Source: Desulfovibrio aminophilus DSM 12254
GTDB taxonomy: Bacteria > Desulfobacterota > Desulfovibrionia > Desulfovibrionales > Desulfovibrionaceae
Length of the DNA stretch: 64,000 bases
Assembly: GCF_000422565.1 (NCBI RefSeq)
Contig: NZ_AUMA01000011.1
Span: 62,001-126,000 of the forward strand
Direction: 5' to 3'
Shown here in pieces: positions 18,112-27,600 of this stretch. Each line of letters begins with the position of its first letter. The stretch's first letter is position 1. A model generated the notes under the pieces. That model saw nothing but the letters and a program-made list of their open reading frames with translations, did not search any database and had not been told where the DNA came from. The translations under genes were made by a program, and so were the position numbers.

Positions 18112-18655
18112 GTCCCCCGCAGCTCCCTGAACCTCGCCAAAAACTCCTCCTCCGCCTGTTCCGGGGCCCAGCAGTGCAGGGTCACGGCCGCCGGGCGGAC
18201 GTACTCCGTGCCCCAGGGCGCGGGCGGATCGCCCAGGAGCTGGCCGCGCTCGGCCATGAGCAGGGCCATGTCGGCCTGCTTCACCGAGGGATGGGCCAGG
18301 GCCGGGACGCCGAAGGCCCGGGCCACCGCGGCCTGCACCCCGGCCTCCACGTCGCGCCAGTCCAGGATGCCCCGCTCCTGCCCGGCGTAGAGCATGGCCG
18401 CGTCCTTGAGCGGCCGGATCAGGTCGCCCATGTAGGCCTCGGCCGCGTCGTGCAGCAGGCCCTCCAGGGCGTGGCCCCGGGCGCCAGCCGCGAGACGAGC
18501 ACGCTGTGTTCGGCCACGGAATAGTAGCGCCGCACGTGGCCGTTGAAGCGGCACTGCATGGCCAGGGAACGGGCCACGTCCTCGATGACCACGGCCGCCG
18601 GGTCGGGCGCCAGGGGAAAGAACATCCGGCCGGTGTAGGTCTGCTTCCAGAGCAT
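18108..18655 (-). pseudogene. Frameshifted HD-domain phosphohydrolase
   Basis: The start at 18655 has AGGAGG five nt upstream. The first frame reads MLWKQTYTGRMFFPLAPDP ... YYSVAEHSVLVSRLAP, then the conserved continuation GHALEGLLHDAAEAYMGDLIRPLK is in the next frame. The break is in CCCGGGG at about 18479-18485; one extra C would restore LAPRGHALEGLLHD. The rejoined protein of about 180 aa matches the HD/YfbR-like metal-dependent phosphohydrolases common in prophages (H in EHSV, HD in LLHDAAEA). It could be a true mutation or a homopolymer sequencing error. Confidence 0.8.
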
Positions 18656-18663
18656 GGGGCCTC

Positions 18664-18975
18664 CTAGTCCACGTAGCAGCCGCGCTCGCAGCGGGTTTCG
18701 GGTTCCGCCGTCCGGGCCGCGCCGCGCGGCAGCAGGTCGCGCAGGCGCACGAGCTTCTGCCGGGCCAGGACCACGCAGGCTTGACCACCCTCGCGCCACT
18801 CCACGCCGCCCAGGGCGTCCACGGCCCGGATGGCCTCCTCCACCCGCCGGGTCAGCTCCGCCGGGCCCAGGTCCTCCCGCCCGCGCCGGGTGCGCTCCGC
18901 GCAGAGCCGGGCCGCGTCGGGATCGTTCAGGTCGAGCAGTAGGCCGGGCCTGCCGTTGATCACGACACCCCTCAT
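18664..18975 (-). CDS. Hypothetical phage protein, 103 aa
   Basis: A 103-aa charged cytoplasmic protein with no recognised domain. The middle (about 35-90) is predicted helical, and three cysteines occur (two in the C-terminal RCERGCYVD). It overlaps the upstream 36-aa membrane protein by ATGA, and its end is 8 nt from the next start, so it belongs to the leftward early operon. GGAGGAAGCC precedes the ATG. Confidence 0.6.
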   Translation of the reverse strand: MRGVVINGRPGLLLDLNDPDAARLCAERTRRGREDLGPAELTRRVEEAIRAVDALGGVEWREGGQACVVLARQKLVRLRDLLPRGAARTAEPETRCERGCYVD

Positions 18976-19082
18976 GGCTTCCTCCTTTTCCGCCCGCTCC
19001 GGGCGCGGACGGCGCAGAACACGATCAGGCCGATGAACGCGAACCCCAGGGCCTGGGACAGGATCGGGGGCTCAGCGGCCAT
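18972..19082 (-). CDS. 36-aa single-span membrane protein
   Basis: A very short ORF, start ATG at 19082 to TGA at 18972. It has one hydrophobic segment (ILSQALGFAFIGLIVFCAV) followed by a strongly basic tail (RARSGRKRRKP), so an N-out/C-in inner-membrane topology is expected. The start overlaps the CII-like stop, and the stop overlaps the next ATG (ATGA). Its own 3' end also provides the GGAGGAAG ribosome site for the following gene. Tight coupling at both ends supports it as a real gene. Confidence 0.55.
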   Translation of the reverse strand: MAAEPPILSQALGFAFIGLIVFCAVRARSGRKRRKP

Positions 19083-19530
19083 CGCCGCTCTCCACCTGGC
19101 GCAGCAGGGCCATGATGGCCGTGACCGCCTCGTGCCCCTCGCGCAGGATGTCCCGCCGGTCCCGTTCGGAAAGCTCGCCGTCGGCCAGTCCCCCGGCCGT
19201 GCGGGCCACCAGTTCGCCGAACTCCTTCACGGCCACGAGGCATTGCCGCTGCACGGGCTCCACGCCCGGCGCGGCCTCGGGCAGCCGGACGAAGGCCCCG
19301 CCCATCTCGCGGGCCAGGAAATGCAGGGCCGCGTCCGATCCGGCCGCCTCCATGAGGGGCAGGACCAGGTCCGCGCCGAGCTTGTGCCCGGGCTGGCTTG
19401 AAAGCTCGCTCATGAGCGTGGCGTAGGGCTTGCCCAGCATGTCCGCGATGGTCTCGGCCCGCAGGCCGCTGGGCGCGCGCTTGACCAACTGGTGCAAAAC
19501 CGCCGCGAGAGAGGGGAACGTGGGCCGCAT
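19072..19530 (-). CDS. Phage regulatory protein, CII/CP76-like
   Basis: A 152-aa protein resembling the phage CII/CP76 regulator family: LHQLVKRAPSGLRAETIADMLGKPYATLMSELSSQPGHKLGADLVLPLMEAAGSDAALHFLAREMGGAFVRL. These are DNA-binding regulators of lysogeny or early genes in P2-like and other phages. The start at 19530 is chosen because the conserved region begins directly after it; an in-frame extension to 19656 is not conserved-looking. It is upstream of the small membrane protein in the leftward operon. Confidence 0.75.
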   Translation of the reverse strand: MRPTFPSLAAVLHQLVKRAPSGLRAETIADMLGKPYATLMSELSSQPGHKLGADLVLPLMEAAGSDAALHFLAREMGGAFVRLPEAAPGVEPVQRQCLVAVKEFGELVARTAGGLADGELSERDRRDILREGHEAVTAIMALLRQVESGDGR

Positions 19531-19586
19531 CTGCGAAACCTCAGCCTGTTTTTGCGTGGACCAGGACGAAAAAATACCTGTATGGC

Positions 19587-19892
19587 CTACTTCATGAACT
19601 TCTTGGCACTCAGAAGCTCTTCCAAGGAACGGAGCCAGCGTCCAATGAGGAGACAAATCGCAGGGCCAGCAAGTCCAGATGACTGCAAGAAGTAATATGT
19701 CTCGTCCATTTTGTTGCCAACGATCACCACGGCTGCGATCCTGTTCTCCATCGCTGAGTTGATGTGGCGAAGAAAATTAGCACGATCATCAGAATATTGG
19801 ATTCTGTCCACGCGCTCCAGAATTGAGGATATTGCGTTGTTGCATTCCTCGCCGAACATTTCAGAGAACGGTGATTGCGATTGCTTGGGCAT
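19587..19892 (-). CDS. Hypothetical protein, 101 aa, low GC
   Basis: A 101-aa protein with GGAGG seven nt before its ATG. Residues about 50-62 (AAVVIVGNKMDE) and about 72-85 (GLAGPAICLLIGRWL) are hydrophobic. No family is recognised. GC content is clearly below the neighbouring genes, suggesting a later acquisition within the early region. It lies between the Cro-like and CII-like genes. Confidence 0.6.
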   Translation of the reverse strand: MPKQSQSPFSEMFGEECNNAISSILERVDRIQYSDDRANFLRHINSAMENRIAAVVIVGNKMDETYYFLQSSGLAGPAICLLIGRWLRSLEELLSAKKFMK

Positions 19893-19959
19893 GTTCGACC
19901 TCCATTCAGTCCTGCCGGTTCGTCACGGCGTTTCCGTTGATCCTGGGCTTGGGTCCGGC

Positions 19960-20247
19960 CTAGCCCCGGAAGGCCTGCATGAACTGCTCGTGCAGGTCGC
20001 GGGGCTTGGGCCCGGGCTTGATGTCCTGGGCCCGGGGCAGCAGCTGGGCGGGAATGCCCTGGTCCACCAGCTGGGCGTGGCGGCGGGTGGGCATGGTCTC
20101 CTGGTTGCAGAGCTTGGACACGCTGTTGGGCGTCACGCCCAGGCGGCGGCCGAGCTCGGAGAACGTGAGACCGTTACGGGAAAGCCAGAGACGGAGCGCC
20201 TCTTGCCGTGTCAATGAAGATAAGTTAGGGCTGATAGGCAATTGCAT
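19960..20247 (-). CDS. Cro/YdaS-like HTH regulator
   Basis: A 95-aa protein with a helix-turn-helix at about 15-52 (ALRLWLSRNGLTFSELGRRLGVTPNSVSKLCNQETMPTRRHAQLV). A short C-terminal tail has no peptidase domain. GGAGGTGACGT precedes the ATG. It is a leftward gene upstream of the CII-like regulator, consistent with a Cro-type early repressor that could oppose the rightward CI-like protein at 21222 (inference). Confidence 0.72.
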   Translation of the reverse strand: MQLPISPNLSSLTRQEALRLWLSRNGLTFSELGRRLGVTPNSVSKLCNQETMPTRRHAQLVDQGIPAQLLPRAQDIKPGPKPRDLHEQFMQAFRG

Positions 20248-20268
20248 ACGTCACCTCCGGGGATTGGA

Positions 20269-20667
20269 ATGAGCCAGGAAAAACTCACCGTCGGCAGGCT
20301 GCGCCGAACCCTGCGGGACCTGCCGCCCGACATGCCCGTGACCTTCGGCAGCACGTCGTATTCCCGTCTTCCATTGACCTTTGTGCGCACGAAGACTTGG
20401 GACGATGACGACAAGATCGTGATGATCGAGCTGTGCGAGCTCTTCGCGACCACCGAAGAGGAAGAAAGCATCGCGGAGCCCGAACACGACCTGCGGATCA
20501 CGGTTGAAGACCTGCTCTTGAGGTTGAAGCCCTACGAGGACGACTGGACCGTGGACTTCAGCTGCTCCCTGGAAGGAACGCCGCTGGAGTTCCAGCGCAT
20601 GGGGCCGGTGCTGGCCTTTGACCTCGTCCAGCCCCGGCCGCCGTTGGACTGGGACGAACTGGAATAG
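20269..20667 (+). CDS. Hypothetical acidic phage protein, 132 aa
   Basis: A 132-aa acidic protein encoded rightward inside the otherwise leftward early region. The start at 20269 (MSQEKLTVGRLRRTLRDLPPDMPV) is chosen over an upstream ATG at 20242 because that one overlaps the divergent HTH gene start. The N-terminal pattern LRRTLRDLPPDMPVTF resembles a family of small prophage proteins of unknown role. It is divergent from the Cro-like gene and convergent with the 145-aa gene, ending 5 nt from it. Confidence 0.55.
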   Translation: MSQEKLTVGRLRRTLRDLPPDMPVTFGSTSYSRLPLTFVRTKTWDDDDKIVMIELCELFATTEEEESIAEPEHDLRITVEDLLLRLKPYEDDWTVDFSCSLEGTPLEFQRMGPVLAFDLVQPRPPLDWDELE

Positions 20668-20672
20668 AAGGC

Positions 20673-21110
20673 TCACCGGTGCCTCCAGGAGGGAACGATC
20701 CTTGGTGGGAACGGCAACAAGGGCGGCGCGTGATGCTCCACGACGCGCAGCAGGGACTTGATGCTGCCGGCCGGGTAGAAGAGGTTCTCGCCGGGATAAC
20801 AGGGGTCCTGCTCCATGGTGCGGATGATGTACTTTGAGGAACGCCGCTCGATGATGAGGAGTTCAAGCTCGCGGTCGTACCTCAACTCCACCTCCAGGGC
20901 CAAACGGCGCAGCCATTCGGCCGTGATGGCCAACCGGGATTCGATGCGCTGGTCGGCCTTGGGCTGCGCCTCGGGACCGGCGGGGGCCGCCGCTGACGGC
21001 GACTGGCCGAGAAGACGGCCGAGGGTGCGCTGAAAGGTTTCCCGGTCGCGGGGATCGGGCAGGATTTGTGCGAGGAGCTTTTCGAATTCGGGAACGGCGT
21101 CGCTCGACAT
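20673..21110 (-). CDS. Hypothetical phage protein, 145 aa
   Basis: A 145-aa protein with GGAGG before its ATG. The N-terminus is helical (DRETFQRTLGRLLGQ), followed by an A/P-rich linker (about 37-50) and a conserved-looking region (ITAEWLRRLALEVELRYDRELELLIIERRSSKYIIRTM). No named family is recognised. Transcribed leftward from the operator region shared with the CI-like gene, so it is probably the first gene of the early operon under the repressor. Confidence 0.55.
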   Translation of the reverse strand: MSSDAVPEFEKLLAQILPDPRDRETFQRTLGRLLGQSPSAAAPAGPEAQPKADQRIESRLAITAEWLRRLALEVELRYDRELELLIIERRSSKYIIRTMEQDPCYPGENLFYPAGSIKSLLRVVEHHAPPLLPFPPRIVPSWRHR

Positions 21111-21173
21111 GGCTTCCTCCGGCTTGGCGTGAAAATGTTCGGTTCGCGTTTGGTGTTGATTCGGGGATATGGG

Positions 21174-21220
21174 TATTTTTTAACTGAGTCAAGATATTTT
21201 TCAACTAGGATTAAAAAATA
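21174..21220. promoter_or_regulatory. Candidate repressor operators before the CI-like gene
   Basis: Two direct copies of TATTTTTnAACT (21174-21185 and 21195-21206) have starts 21 bp apart, two helical turns. An inverted copy TTAAAAAATA (21211-21220) is the exact reverse complement of the first ten bases of copy one. The array ends one base before the repressor start codon and lies between divergent early genes. Confidence 0.6.
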
Positions 21221-21221
21221 G

Positions 21222-21629
21222 ATGTGCGACGAGCTAGGCGACCGCTTATCGGCGTTGGCTAAATCCCTTGGAAAGGAAGACCAAGAACTTGCACAACTTG
21301 GTGGAATTTCTAAGGAAACTTTATCAGGCTATAAGAGCGGGCGCGCGCAACCACGCTTTGGCGCACTCTTGGAGTGGTGCAAAAATACCGGAGTGAATGC
21401 CAACTGGCTGCTTCTGGGCGAAGGCCCCATGTTCCGCGACCAGATTCAGACCTTGGCCGATCCCATTGCCCAGCGCGTGGAGGCCGTGGGCCGGACCATG
21501 CGCGAGTCAGGCGCGGCCGAGGCCGACATCCTGAAGGCCATCCGGGCCATGATCGACGGCGAGATCGCCAAGGCCGGGCCCGCCACGGAGCCTGACCCTG
21601 CGCCCACCGTCGGCAGCGCTTCCGCGTGA
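21222..21629 (+). CDS. CI-like phage repressor, XRE HTH
   Basis: A 135-aa HTH protein. Residues about 9-60 match a CI-type DNA-binding domain (LSALAKSLGKEDQELAQLGGISKETLSGYKSGRAQPRFGALLEWCKNTGVNANWLLLGEGPMF); the NxxWLLxGEGP ending is characteristic of phage CI N-domains. There is no S24 peptidase domain, so any induction would not be RecA-dependent self-cleavage. The C-terminal helix (about 85-115) may dimerise. No clear ribosome binding site is present and the AT-rich operators end at the start codon, suggesting autoregulation and possibly leaderless or weak translation. Confidence 0.72.
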   Translation: MCDELGDRLSALAKSLGKEDQELAQLGGISKETLSGYKSGRAQPRFGALLEWCKNTGVNANWLLLGEGPMFRDQIQTLADPIAQRVEAVGRTMRESGAAEADILKAIRAMIDGEIAKAGPATEPDPAPTVGSASA

Positions 21630-21743
21630 TCCCTGGGGGAAAGGGACGACAGCGGACAACCGGCGGGGCGTGAGGTCGGGGGGAAAGAGGGTGGACGTCG
21701 GGGTTCGCCTCGGCGGCCAGGTCAAACATGAGGAGCAGACAGG

Positions 21744-23354
21744 GTGGCCAAGACCACTGACGCATACGCCAACGGAAACAACGGCGCGGAGACCGAACGC
21801 GCGGACCTGCACAAGATCATCTGGCGCATCGCCAACGACCTGCGCGGCAGCGTGGACGGCTGGGACTTCAAGGGCTATGTGCTGGGCTTTTTGTTCTACC
21901 GCTTCATCTCCGAGAACCTCGCCGCCTACCTCAACGAGCAGGAGCGCGCGGCCGGGGCTTCGGACTTCGACTACGCCGACCTGAGCGACGCGGACGCCGA
22001 ATCCGGCCGCGCCGAGACCGTGAGGGAAAAGGGATTCTACATCCTGCCCTCGCAGCTGTTCGCCAATGTGCGCGAACGCGCCCGGCAGGACGCGGACCTC
22101 AACGAGACCTTGAGCCGCGTCTTCACCGACATCGAGGCCTCGGCCAAGGGCGCGGACAGCGAGGACGACTTCAAGGGCCTGTTCGACGACATCGACGTCA
22201 ATTCCAGCAAGCTCGGCCCCACGGTGGCCAGACGCAACGAGAAGCTGGTCAAGCTGCTCGAGGCCATCGGCGACCTGCCCCTGAACAACGGCTCGGGAGC
22301 ATTCTCGGGCAACAGCATCGACCTCTTCGGCGACGCCTACGAATATCTGATGCAGATGTACGCCTCCACCGCGGGCAAGTCCGGCGGCGAGTTCTACACC
22401 CCGCAGGAGGTCTCCGAGCTCTTGGCCCGCATCACGGTGGTCGGCAAGGAAGAGGTGAACAAGGTCTATGACCCGGCCTGCGGCTCCGGCTCCCTGCTGC
22501 TGAAATTCGCCAAGGTGCTGGGGACGGACAAGGTGCGCCAAGGCTTCTTCGGCCAGGAGATCAACCTGACCACCTACAACCTGTGCCGGATCAACATGTT
22601 CCTGCACGACATCAACTTCGAGAAGTTCGACATCGCCCACGGCGACACGCTCACCGACCCCAAACACTGGGACGACGAGCCCTTCGAGGCCATCGTCTCC
22701 AATCCGCCGTACTCCATCAAATGGGACGGCGACGCCAACCCCCTGCTCATCAACGACCCGCGCTTCGCGCCCGCGGGCGTGCTCGCGCCCAAGAGCAAGG
22801 CCGACCTGGCCTTCACCATGCACATCCTTTCCTGGCTGGCGGTGAACGGCACGGCGGCCGTGGTCGAATTCCCCGGCGTGCTCTATCGCGGCGGGGCCGA
22901 GGCCAAGATCAGGCAATACCTCATCGACAACAACTACGTGGATGCGGTGATCCAACTGCCGCCCGACCTGTTCTTCGGCACCACCATCGCCACCTGCGTC
23001 ATCGTGCTCAAGAAGTCCAAGTTCGACAACGCCACCCTGTTCATCGACGCATCCAAGGAATTCACCCGCAACGGCAACAAGAACAAGCTCACCGAGCCGC
23101 ACCGGCAAAAAATCCTCGAGGCCTACACCGGCCGCCAGGACATCCCCCACTTCGCCCGCCTGGTGCGCAACGCCGACATCGCCGAAAACGGCTACAACAT
23201 CGCGGTGTCCTCGTACGTGGAGCAGGAGGACGTCCGCGAGGCAGTGGACATCAAGGCGCTCAACGCCGAGATCGGCCGCATCGTGGCCCGGCAGGCCGAA
23301 CTCCGGGAGCGGATCGACGCCATTGTCGCCGACCTGGAGGGGGGAGTCGCATGA
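21744..23354 (+). CDS. hsdM: Type I restriction-modification methylase subunit HsdM
   Basis: A 536-aa N6-adenine methyltransferase subunit. The N-terminal HsdM domain (about 12-130: IIWRIANDLRGSVDGWDFKGYVLGFLFYRFISENLAAYL) precedes the catalytic domain with SAM motif DPACGSGSLL near 242 and motif IV NPPYS near 320. The EcoR124-like sequence suggests a type IC-like system. GTG start with AGGAG upstream. First of the hsdM-hsdS-hsdR operon. It forms M2S1 with HsdS for modification and is carried by the prophage. Confidence 0.96.
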   Translation: MAKTTDAYANGNNGAETERADLHKIIWRIANDLRGSVDGWDFKGYVLGFLFYRFISENLAAYLNEQERAAGASDFDYADLSDADAESGRAETVREKGFYILPSQLFANVRERARQDADLNETLSRVFTDIEASAKGADSEDDFKGLFDDIDVNSSKLGPTVARRNEKLVKLLEAIGDLPLNNGSGAFSGNSIDLFGDAYEYLMQMYASTAGKSGGEFYTPQEVSELLARITVVGKEEVNKVYDPACGSGSLLLKFAKVLGTDKVRQGFFGQEINLTTYNLCRINMFLHDINFEKFDIAHGDTLTDPKHWDDEPFEAIVSNPPYSIKWDGDANPLLINDPRFAPAGVLAPKSKADLAFTMHILSWLAVNGTAAVVEFPGVLYRGGAEAKIRQYLIDNNYVDAVIQLPPDLFFGTTIATCVIVLKKSKFDNATLFIDASKEFTRNGNKNKLTEPHRQKILEAYTGRQDIPHFARLVRNADIAENGYNIAVSSYVEQEDVREAVDIKALNAEIGRIVARQAELRERIDAIVADLEGGVA

Positions 23355-23405
23355 GCGGGGGGAATTTGTGCAAGGGGTTGCTGCACAATTGCAGGGGGAC
23401 GAGAC

Positions 23406-24650
23406 ATGAGCCGCATCGATGACCTCATCGCCAAACTGTGCCCCAAGGGGGTGGAGTTCAAGGAACTGGGCGAGCTTGGTGAACTTGTGCGCGGCAATGG
23501 GATGCCGAAATCCGACTTCGGAGATTCCGGGGTCGGATGCATACATTATGGACAGGTTTACACCCATTACGGGGTTTGGGCGAAGGAGACGATTTCTTAT
23601 ATTTCGGAGGAGAAGGCACAGAAGCTGGCCAAAGTTGACCCTGGTGATCTTATCATCACAAATACCAGCGAAAATGTCGAAGACGTGTGCAAGGCGGTCG
23701 CATGGCTCGGAGAAGCTCCGATTGTTACAGGTGGCCATGCGACGGTGCTGAAGCACGATCAAGACCCGAAATACCTTTCGTACTATCTGTGCACCTCATA
23801 TTTCTTCGCAGAGAAAAAAAAATATGCGCTCGGCGCGAAAGTGGTTGACGTCTCGGCGAAAAATCTCGCAAAAATTAAGATTCCCGTCCCCCCTCTTGAG
23901 GTGCAGCGCGCGATCGTGAAGGTGCTGGACGCATTCACGGAGCTGGAGGCGGAGCTGGAGGCGGAGCTGGAGGCGCGTCGACGGCAGTACCAGTACTACC
24001 GCGACGCGCTCCTCAGCTTTGAGGGTGGCGAAGATGTGTTGGAGATGGCATTGGGTGACGTGATTACAGCGCTTAGAACAGGCCTGAATCCTCGTCAAAA
24101 CTTCAATCTTAATCCGAACGATGCAAAAAATTGGTATGTTACGGTTAGAGAGTTAGACGGTTTTAATGTGCGCATCAGCGATAGAACTGATCGCGTTAAT
24201 GATATTGGACTTGATTTGATACAGAATAGATCAAAACTTCAGATTGGTGATGTTTTATTTTCTGGAACAGGAACGATTGGTCGAACAGCGCTCATCACGG
24301 AAACTCCAACTAACTGGAACGTTAAAGAAGGTATCTATGTAATTACACCGAACGTTAATTATATAAATGCACGGTTTTTAGTGTATTTATTGCATTCAAG
24401 TAATACTCGTAATCAAATTCTTGCCCAAGCTGACGGGTCAACGGTAGTGAGCATCCCAATGGCAGCTTTGCGCAAGATTCGCATCCCAGTCCCGCCCCTG
24501 TCCGAGCAGGCCCGCATCGTGGCCATCCTCGATACATTCGACGCCCTGGTGAACGACTTGACCTCCGGTCTGCCCGCCGAGATCGCGGCCCGGCGCACGC
24601 AGTACGCGCACTATCGCGACCGTCTGCTCACCTTCAGGGAGGCCGCATGA
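23406..24650 (+). CDS. hsdS: Type I specificity subunit HsdS
   Basis: A 414-aa DNA-recognition subunit. There are two target recognition domains, TRD1 about 10-165 and TRD2 about 210-365. Each is followed by a conserved helical spacer: VQRAIVKVLDAFTELEAELEAELEARRRQYQYYRDALLSF and ARIVAILDTFDALVNDLTSGLPAEIAARRTQYAHYRDRLLTF. TRD2 DNA (about 24060-24470) is markedly AT-rich compared with the flanks, typical of TRD exchange. The central spacer contains three perfect 12-bp repeats encoding ELEA. It overlaps hsdR by 4 nt. The recognition sequence cannot be predicted here. Confidence 0.95.
   Translation: MSRIDDLIAKLCPKGVEFKELGELGELVRGNGMPKSDFGDSGVGCIHYGQVYTHYGVWAKETISYISEEKAQKLAKVDPGDLIITNTSENVEDVCKAVAWLGEAPIVTGGHATVLKHDQDPKYLSYYLCTSYFFAEKKKYALGAKVVDVSAKNLAKIKIPVPPLEVQRAIVKVLDAFTELEAELEAELEARRRQYQYYRDALLSFEGGEDVLEMALGDVITALRTGLNPRQNFNLNPNDAKNWYVTVRELDGFNVRISDRTDRVNDIGLDLIQNRSKLQIGDVLFSGTGTIGRTALITETPTNWNVKEGIYVITPNVNYINARFLVYLLHSSNTRNQILAQADGSTVVSIPMAALRKIRIPVPPLSEQARIVAILDTFDALVNDLTSGLPAEIAARRTQYAHYRDRLLTFREAA
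23940..23975 (+). repeat. Three tandem 12-bp repeats in the HsdS central spacer
   Basis: GAGCTGGAGGCG is present three times in perfect tandem, encoding ELEA-ELEA-ELEA between the two TRDs. This is the same place and unit length as the TAEL repeat of EcoR124-type HsdS, where copy number sets the spacer length in the recognition sequence. Confidence 0.9.
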
Positions 24651-27600
24651 GCGAGGGCCCCAAGCCGTTGCGCTACGAGCCCATCGCGCTCTCGGACGAG
24701 AGCACGGTGGTGGCGGAATTCGTGCCCGAGGCCGGGCGCGACGCGGCCTACCAGTCCGAGGCCGAGTTGGAGAAGGCCTTCATCCAGAGGCTGCGGGCGC
24801 AGGCCTACGAGCATCTGCGCATCGCCTCGGAGGCCGAGCTCGTCGACAATCTGCGCCGCCAGTTGGAGCGGCTCAACGCCATCGCCTTTTCCGACGCCGA
24901 ATGGGAGCGCTTCTTTCGGGACCGCATCGCGGGGGCCAACGACGGCATCGTGGAGAAGACCGCGCGCATCCAGGAGGACCACGTCCAGATCCTCAAGCGC
25001 GACGACGGCACGACCAAGAACATCTCCCTCATCGACAAGCGGGACATCCACAACAACAGCCTGCAGGTCATCAACCAGTACGAGGCGGAAGGCAGGCGGG
25101 CCAACCGCTACGACGTGACCATCCTGGTCAACGGCCTGCCCCTGGCGCATGTGGAGCTCAAACGCCGGGGCGTGGACATCCGCGAAGCCTTCAACCAGAT
25201 CGACCGCTACCAGCGGGACAGCTTTTGGGCGGGCTCGGGCCTGTTCGAGTACGTGCAGATCTTCGTCATCAGCAACGGCACGCTGACCAAGTACTACAGC
25301 AACACGGTGCGCGACGGGCATCTGGCCGAGCGGCGCGGCGGGCGCGGCGGCCAGAAGACCTCCAACAGCTTCGCCTTCACCAGCTGGTGGGCCGACGCCG
25401 CGAACCGGCCGATCACGGACCTGGACGGCTTCATCCGCACCTTCTTCGCCAAGCACACGCTGCTGCACATCCTGACCCGCTACTGCGTGTTCGACGTGGA
25501 CCGCAAGCTCCTGGTCATGCGGCCGTATCAGATCGTGGCCGCGGAGCGCATCCTGCAGCGCATCGTCACGAGCACCAACCAGCGGCGGCTAGGCTGCATG
25601 GAGGCGGGCGGCTACATCTGGCACACCACGGGCTCCGGCAAGACGCTGACCAGCTTCAAGGCCGCGCAGCTGGCGCGGAACCTCCCGGCCATCGACAAGG
25701 TGCTGTTCGTGGTGGACCGCAAGGACCTGGACTACCAGACCATGCGCGAATACGAGCGCTTCGAGAAGGGCGCGGCCAACTCCAACACCTCCACCAAGGT
25801 GCTGCAAAGGCAGCTGGAAGACCCCAACGCGCGCATCATCATCACCACGATCCAGAAGCTGTCCCGCTTCGTGGCCGTGAACCGGCAGCACCCGGTCTAT
25901 GACCAGCACGTGGTGGTCATCTTCGACGAGTGTCACCGCAGCCAGTTCGGGGACATGCACGCCGAGATCACCCGCATGTTCCGGCGCTATCACCTGTTCG
26001 GCTTCACCGGAACGCCGATCTTCGCCGACAACGCGGGCTCGGGCGGCGATCCGCTGCGGCGCACCACGGAACAGGCCTTCGGCGACAAGCTGCACACCTA
26101 CACCATCGTGGACGCCATCGGGGACAAGAACGTGCTGCCGTTCCGCATCGACTACATCAGCACGATCAGGACGCAGCCGAACATCACGGACAAGAAGGTG
26201 TCGGCCATCGACACCGAGCGGGCCCTGCTCGACTCGGAGCGCATCGCCCAGATCGTGGGCTACATCCGCGAGCACTTCGACCAGAAGACTAGGCGCGCCA
26301 CCAGCTACCGCCATGACGGCAAGCGCCTGAGCGGGTTCAATTCCCTGTTCGCCACCGCCTCCATCGAGGCCGCCAAGCGCTACTACGCGGAGTTCGCCGA
26401 GCAGCAGAAGGAGCTGCCTCCCGGCCGCCGCCTCAAGGTGGGCCTGATCTACAGCTTCGCCGCCAACGAGGGAGAGGGCGACACGCTGCCCGAAGAGGAA
26501 TTCGAAGCCGCGGGGCTGGACCAGGGCTCACGCGATTTCCTGGAGGCGGCCATCCAGGACTACAACGCCATGTTCGGCACGAGCTACGATACCTCGGCGG
26601 ACAGGTTCCAGAACTACTACAAGGACCTGTCGCTACGGCTGAAAAAACGGGAGCTGGATGTGGCCATCGTGGTCAACATGTTCCTGACCGGGTTCGACGC
26701 CACCACGCTCAACACCCTGTGGGCGGACAAGCCGTTGCGCGCGCACGGCCTGCTCCAGGCCTATTCGCGCACCAACCGCATCCTCAATTCCGTCAAGACC
26801 TACGGCAACATCGTCTCCTTCCGCGACCTGGAGCAGGAGACCAACGACGCCCTGGCGCTGTTCGGCAACAAGGACGCCAGGCGGACCGTGCTGCTCAAGC
26901 CCTACGCCGAGTATCACCAGGAGTACCGGGAGCTGGTCGCGGAGCTGGCCGGAACCTTCCCGCCGGACCGCCCCATCGTGGGAGAGGCGGCGCAAAAGGC
27001 GTTCATCAGGCTCTTCGGCGCCATCCTGCGCCTGCGGAACATCCTCGCGTCCTTCGATGAGTTCGTCGGCAACGAGCTCCTGACCGCGCGCGACTTCCAG
27101 GATTACCAGAGCCTGTACCTGAACCTGCACGCCGAGTTCCGCAACGTCTCGGAGGCGGAAAAGGAGTCCATCAACGACGACGTGGTCTTCGAGATCGAGT
27201 TGATCAAGCAGGTCGAGATCAACGTGGACTACATCCTCATGCTGGTGGAGCAATACCTGCGGGCCAAGGGGGCCGGAACGGACAAGGAAATCCGCGCGGC
27301 CATCGGGCGCGCGGTGGACTCCAGCCCCAGCCTGCGCAGCAAGAAGGATCTCATCGAGCAGTTCGTGGACGCCGTCTCCGCCTCCGCCAAGGTGGACGCC
27401 CAGTGGGTCGCCTTCGTCGCGGCCAAGAAGGCCGAGGAACTCGAGCGGATCATCGCCGACGAGGGGCTTCGCGCCGACGAGACCAGGGCGTTCGTGGAGA
27501 ACGCCTTCCGCGACGGCGGCATTCCGGCCACCGGCACCGCGATCACCAAAATCCTGCCGCCGGTTTCACGGTTCAACAAGACCAACGACCACGCGACCAA

